In this document: piece by piece, positions 4,901-6,613 of the stretch
Numbering within the stretch: the stretch's first letter is position 1
How the letters are laid out: each line of letters begins with the position of its first letter
From: Chlamydiales bacterium
GTDB taxonomy: Bacteria > Chlamydiota > Chlamydiia > Chlamydiales > JAACFD01
DNA length: 6,613 nt
NCBI GenBank assembly: GCA_009937555.1
Contig: JAACFD010000116.1
Coordinates: 1-6,613, forward strand
Reading direction: 5' to 3'
Translations under genes and position numbers: made by a program
The notes under the pieces: model-generated
The model's input: only the letters and a program-made list of their open reading frames with translations
The model's database searches: none
What the model was told of the DNA's origin: nothing

Positions 4901-6613
4901 CTGCTTCTAGTCTGGTAAACTCTCTGTTTGCTGTTTTACGCCATTCAGATATTTCTTCTTTTTTGCGATCAAGGATGCCTTGTAGAGCTCCTTGCTTTTC
5001 AGCTAAATGATCTAAATAGGATTGGTAGAACTCTTTCAGCTCTTTGTCATCAACCTCTATACTTCCTTCTTTCATCTTGCTAAAAGTAGCTTCAAGCTGA
5101 GCTGTTGCTGCACTATACTCAGCCTCTATACCATCGTCCCACTCTTTGATTTTGAGCTTTTGAGCTGCAATAGCTCCGTCTAGTTCGGCTTGTTTAGCAT
5201 CTACTTTTTCTTTATACTTTCTATGGGCTTCTTTCACTTCAGCACTATCAGCGCTAAGACCTTGTTTGCCTAGAGCTGCAAGTTCTAGCTGAAGCTCAGA
5301 CTGTAGGCTAATAAATTTTCTATCAGCTTCTTGTTGCCATGTAGCTATTTCATCTTTTTTACCTCTAACAAGATCGTTTAAGGCGCTTTGCTTGCCAGCT
5401 AGATTCTCTCTGTATGCTTTGTATAAAACCTTTAGTTTTTTTGTATCAGCGGGGGTTAGTTCTCCTTCTTGAAGCTCATCTAACTCAGCTTTTAGAGTTG
5501 CTGATTGTGCCTCGAAGTCATCAACAAGCTTTCTTTCCCAACCTGCTATTTCAGCTGTTTTAGCTGCAATCTTAGCTGTTAAAGCGGCTTGTTTTTCAGC
5601 AACTTTAGCTTGGTACTCATCGTGTACTCTTTTAACTTCAGCGGTATCAGCTGTCAATCCCAGCTTATCCATTGCCCTAAGACGAGTTTCTAACTCTCCT
5701 CTCATTTGAGAAAATTCCGTTTCAGCATCAGTCTTCCATCTATCAATTTGACCACTTTTCTCTTGGATCATTCTGTTGATAGTGCTTTGCTTTTCTTGAA
5801 TGTTGTCTCTATATGAGGCATAAGCCGTTTCTAATTTTTCAATACCAGACTCATCTAAGTCTAACTTTTTAAACTCACCTAATGATGCTGTTAACCGTGC
5901 ATCAACAGTAGCAAATTCATCTACTAGGTTTCTTTCCCACTCATCAATTTGCCCTTGCTTTTCTGCTATTTTAGCATCTAAAGCAGCTTGCTTCTCAGCA
6001 ACCTTAGCTTGGTACTTTTCATGAGCTTCTATTACTGCATTTGGATTGGCTTCAAGAGCTTCAGGAGAGAGGGCATCTAATTCAGCTTTTAGCTCAGCTT
6101 TCAGTTTGACAAAGGCTTTATTAGCTTCTTTGCTCCACTCACTAATCTCTTCTTTTTTGCCTTCTATAAGCTCATCAAGAGCGGCTTGTTTTCTTGCTAC
6201 ATTATCAGTATAGGTTTTATAGACAAGTTTTACAGCGTCAGTATTTGCATCTAAACCAAGCTTCTCTAATTTACTTAGTTCAGCTTCCAGCTGGCTTTTT
6301 GTTGCTTCAAACTCTGCATCTAATGTCCCTTCCCACCTGGCAATTTCCTCTTTTTTAGCAGTTACTCTTGCATCTAACTGCCCCTGCTTTTCAGCAACCT
6401 TAGCTTGGTACTTTTCATGAGCTTCTATTACTTCAGCCGAAGCATCTGTAAAGCCTTGCTTTTTTAAAGCTTCAAGACGAGTATTAAGCTCTGCTGCCAT
6501 ACGGGTGAATTCACGCTCAGCTTCACCTTCCCAACGGCTAATTTGATCTGTTTTGCCTTTTATTAGCTTGTTAATCTTACCTTGCTTTTCTTCAATGTTT
6601 TTAGTGTAGGCAT
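1959..6613 (-). CDS. Giant tandem-repeat coiled-coil protein, 5' end outside the window
   Basis: The minus-strand frame is open from the right edge to TAA at 1959-1961, giving 1550 visible residues. The ATG at 6498-6500 is internal: the 37 codons before it are open and fit the repeat pattern exactly, so the true start lies beyond 6613. The protein has three parts. The first is at least 16 modules of about 66 residues, rich in Lys, Glu, Ala, Leu and Gln (6613 to about 3381). The second is a separate coiled coil with 14-residue periodicity (about 3380-2830). The third is a non-repetitive basic C-terminal domain (about 2829-1962). The modules contain almost no cysteine and no membrane segment. 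Long helical proteins of this kind serve as scaffolds, cytoskeletal or surface filaments, spacers or secreted effectors; nothing here chooses between these. A secretion signal would sit in the missing N-terminus. I recognise no named family. It converges on the Ala-rich gene with a 164-base gap. Low-complexity homology to myosin or SMC proteins would be composition-driven. Confidence 0.93.
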   Translation of the reverse strand, partial: AYTKNIEEKQGKINKLIKGKTDQISRWEGEAEREFTRMAAELNTRLEALKKQGFTDASAEVIEAHEKYQAKVAEKQGQLDARVTAKKEEIARWEGTLDAEFEATKSQLEAELSKLEKLGLDANTDAVKLVYKTYTDNVARKQAALDELIEGKKEEISEWSKEANKAFVKLKAELKAELDALSPEALEANPNAVIEAHEKYQAKVAEKQAALDAKIAEKQGQIDEWERNLVDEFATVDARLTASLGEFKKLDLDESGIEKLETAYASYRDNIQEKQSTINRMIQEKSGQIDRWKTDAETEFSQMRGELETRLRAMDKLGLTADTAEVKRVHDEYQAKVAEKQAALTAKIAAKTAEIAGWERKLVDDFEAQSATLKAELDELQEGELTPADTKKLKVLYKAYRENLAGKQSALNDLVRGKKDEIATWQQEADRKFISLQSELQLELAALGKQGLSADSAEVKEAHRKYKEKVDAKQAELDGAIAAQKLKIKEWDDGIEAEYSAATAQLEATFSKMKEGSIEVDDKELKEFYQSYLDHLAEKQGALQGILDRKKEEISEWRKTANREFTRLEAELNEKLAKYGEKKLTEPELAEVRDLYTEYEGLVAKKQTALDQQIEDKKAEIGEFESRLLEDYARREKELAAQLDKLSERSLGDVNLEELESAYKTYTDNIAAKQAALQQQVVAKQEEIEDWKSKVEEENRAAQLALEKKLAKYEKLGIEVPEADLEKMYADYERQIAEKNRALAEAVSAKEKEIAIWQGNIDSEFEAVNARLVESLGKYKEQGLEDPDQSQLKTLYKAYKQNATARQKALDKMVRDKEAEIGVYKDRLALEFTRLEAKLNAELEKFSPEELRDPDNAAVQKAYRDYEAAKDEAQTKLDKRVSAKTREIEEWKGQLEKQADVLNRELDTAFSGLDKLDDLAIDRDKLLKAKEDWRKYRDAHLAKQEALNQRIDDKLADIASWTDTDEEEFSRLQGELSAELSKLGRMTLDKPDLTKCNEAYAAYEKQIADWQAQLDQVPADKKAEIQEWLGQAKEERDRIHEMMQTDLNALKKLNLDSFLEGLDDELVDYARRLQDAGQGDQDILQALLNKLAQDVKGVKTSQEELGIKLDAEIAKVREDFAREIERLEATLANHKSRIDGHDATLANHEARIKLNADNIAEQAAIAREMAKSIELVKEELASLRSEQAELERKLEEDNPDAETKAKLEEALEQLRQHQEELYEHREILVAQNDQIEQNIERLDGHDEEIEELRGLIKTNSSAITTMGEGLRTYIEKGDARGLFGLIQNAASKRAIREELQKGFRGLFPGSRGAARVERIGRRVGKTLTCANNLLRKRNSDGSYTDVTSADIPALGLDKFASLSREFDRELNHLYNVAQGIDKIKDPHDRMKAAQDITLRVAKYVDYFAMIKSRIKVQYSDGTEVEKSAFEYYIEHLTQGLGKGQRQRERAGYMRMVQKLGYLCDTMAGIAGGDSSLEEGESCFFQIFDTEFVGSRDAALSLDIGRKAAVEATGLRSLAEHFAPTIGVTKRRAGFRSIRAELEGVAVIGER
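1962..2829 (-). other. Non-repetitive basic C-terminal domain of the giant protein
   Basis: About 290 residues follow the coiled coil and differ from it by containing Gly, Phe, Tyr, Cys and Pro. A strongly basic stretch comes first (RAIREELQKGFRGLFPG, then ARVERIGRRVGK). A mixed helical region with several Tyr/Phe residues (YVDYFAMIKSRIK, FEYYIEHL) follows, and then an acidic loop (GDSSLEEGESCFF). The protein ends in Arg-rich sequence and VAVIGER. It looks like a folded domain, perhaps for anchoring or partner binding. I recognise no family and no catalytic motif. Confidence 0.65.
2830..3380 (-). other. Second coiled-coil region of the giant protein, with His-containing 14-residue repeats
   Basis: After the module array the sequence changes to a plain heptad-type coiled coil. 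ATLANH occurs twice exactly 14 residues (42 bp) apart, around 3166-3236, with RIDGHD between the two copies, and LDGHD recurs about 100 residues later. Asn, His and Asp at recurring core-like positions resemble the stalk repeats of trimeric fibrous proteins, where polar core residues set trimer register. This is analogy, not homology. A Pro/Asp-containing kink (EDNPDAET) splits the region near 3010-3030. The region may be the oligomerisation segment that joins the module array to the C-terminal domain. Confidence 0.7.
5995..6036 (-). repeat. 42-bp direct repeat, copy 2
   Basis: This is the partner of 6391-6432 and closes the third module. Both flanking bases differ, so the identity is confined to this segment while the rest of the two modules has diverged. 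The related copy beginning at 5596 keeps the protein motif (HDEYQAKVAEK) with several base changes. Confidence 0.9.
6391..6432 (-). repeat. 42-bp direct repeat, copy 1
   Basis: This stretch is identical base for base to 5995-6036, exactly 396 bp away (132 codons, two modules). It encodes the EAHEKYQAKVAEK segment that closes the first module. A third, diverged copy starts at 5596, a further 399 bp away. Identity at the DNA level, including synonymous positions, shows a recent duplication or gene conversion between alternate modules. Confidence 0.9.

Larger units (their letters stand above)
3381..6581 (-). repeat. Array of 16 tandem coding modules of 66-70 residues in the giant coiled-coil protein
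   Basis: Module boundaries, set after each closing Lys-Gln, are in coding order: 6581-6384, 6383-6186, 6185-5988, 5987-5787, 5786-5589, 5588-5388, 5387-5190, 5189-4992, 4991-4791, 4790-4590, 4589-4392, 4391-4191, 4190-3990, 3989-3780, 3779-3579, 3578-3381. Lengths are 66 or 67 residues except module 14 (70). Position 17 is Trp in 14 modules, Phe in module 10 and Tyr in module 13. Position 25 is usually Phe or Tyr. Lys at position 10, Ile at position 14 and the closing KQ are strongly conserved. A Pro/Asp/Gly/Asn-rich break sits at about positions 42-52. Most of a module is heptad- or hendecad-like helix (66 equals six hendecads). The sixteenth module is degenerate at its end. Part of a further module ending in EEKQ precedes the first one (6613-6582). 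Confidence 0.9.

Noticed and set aside
3381..6581. CRISPR-like or non-coding satellite array, suggested by the ~200-bp periodicity
   Set aside because: Period lengths are multiples of three, the frame is open throughout and conservation follows amino acids rather than bases, so the periodicity is that of a repeat protein.
3381..6581. Identification as an SMC, myosin-like or spectrin protein
   Set aside because: No ATPase head motifs are visible, and the module length and conserved residues differ from spectrin. Such similarity would come from coiled-coil composition.

Overview
The window is AT-rich bacterial DNA that I cannot place in a named genus. Shine-Dalgarno-led translation, a LysE/RhtB-type exporter and a hairpin/T-tract terminator show that it is bacterial. 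An Ala-rich membrane-associated orphan protein and a giant coiled-coil protein lie side by side. That pairing would suit a host-associated or cell-surface lifestyle, but this is inference only.

Layout: (1) Positions 1-608, minus strand: a LysE/RhtB-family amino-acid/metabolite exporter that lacks only its last few C-terminal residues at the window edge. (2) Positions 609-966: a divergent intergenic region of about 360 bp. It holds an inverted repeat, a possible -10 box, an A/C-rich leader with short CAAA iterations and a very good Shine-Dalgarno sequence. (3) Positions 967-1794, plus strand: an unrecognised Ala-rich protein of 275 residues with two hydrophobic segments. Its only start at the right distance from the Shine-Dalgarno is ATA. 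The first ATG lies 49 codons in, has no Shine-Dalgarno and would remove the first hydrophobic segment. (4) Positions 1839-1882: a strong intrinsic terminator between convergent genes. (5) Positions 1959-6613, minus strand: the 3' part of a giant coiled-coil gene, 1550 residues visible and still open at the right edge. The first methionine of the canonical reading (6500) is internal, because the repeat pattern continues upstream of it.

The giant protein is the most interesting object here. It has at least 16 tandem modules of 66-70 residues. Each carries a near-invariant aromatic (usually Trp) at module position 17, a Phe/Tyr near position 25 and a closing Lys-Gln. A Pro/Asp/Gly/Asn-rich break falls at about positions 42-52. 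The modules alternate between two types, giving a supra-period of about 132 residues. There are also signs of a still higher order, with module n resembling module n+8. The array is followed by a different coiled coil with His-containing 14-residue repeats and then by a non-repetitive basic C-terminal domain of about 290 residues.

No functional link between the three genes can be shown. The exporter and the Ala-rich gene are divergent, and the Ala-rich gene and the coiled-coil gene converge on one terminator. They are therefore three separate transcription units as far as the window shows. I see no RNA genes, CRISPR arrays, insertion sequences or integrase genes.
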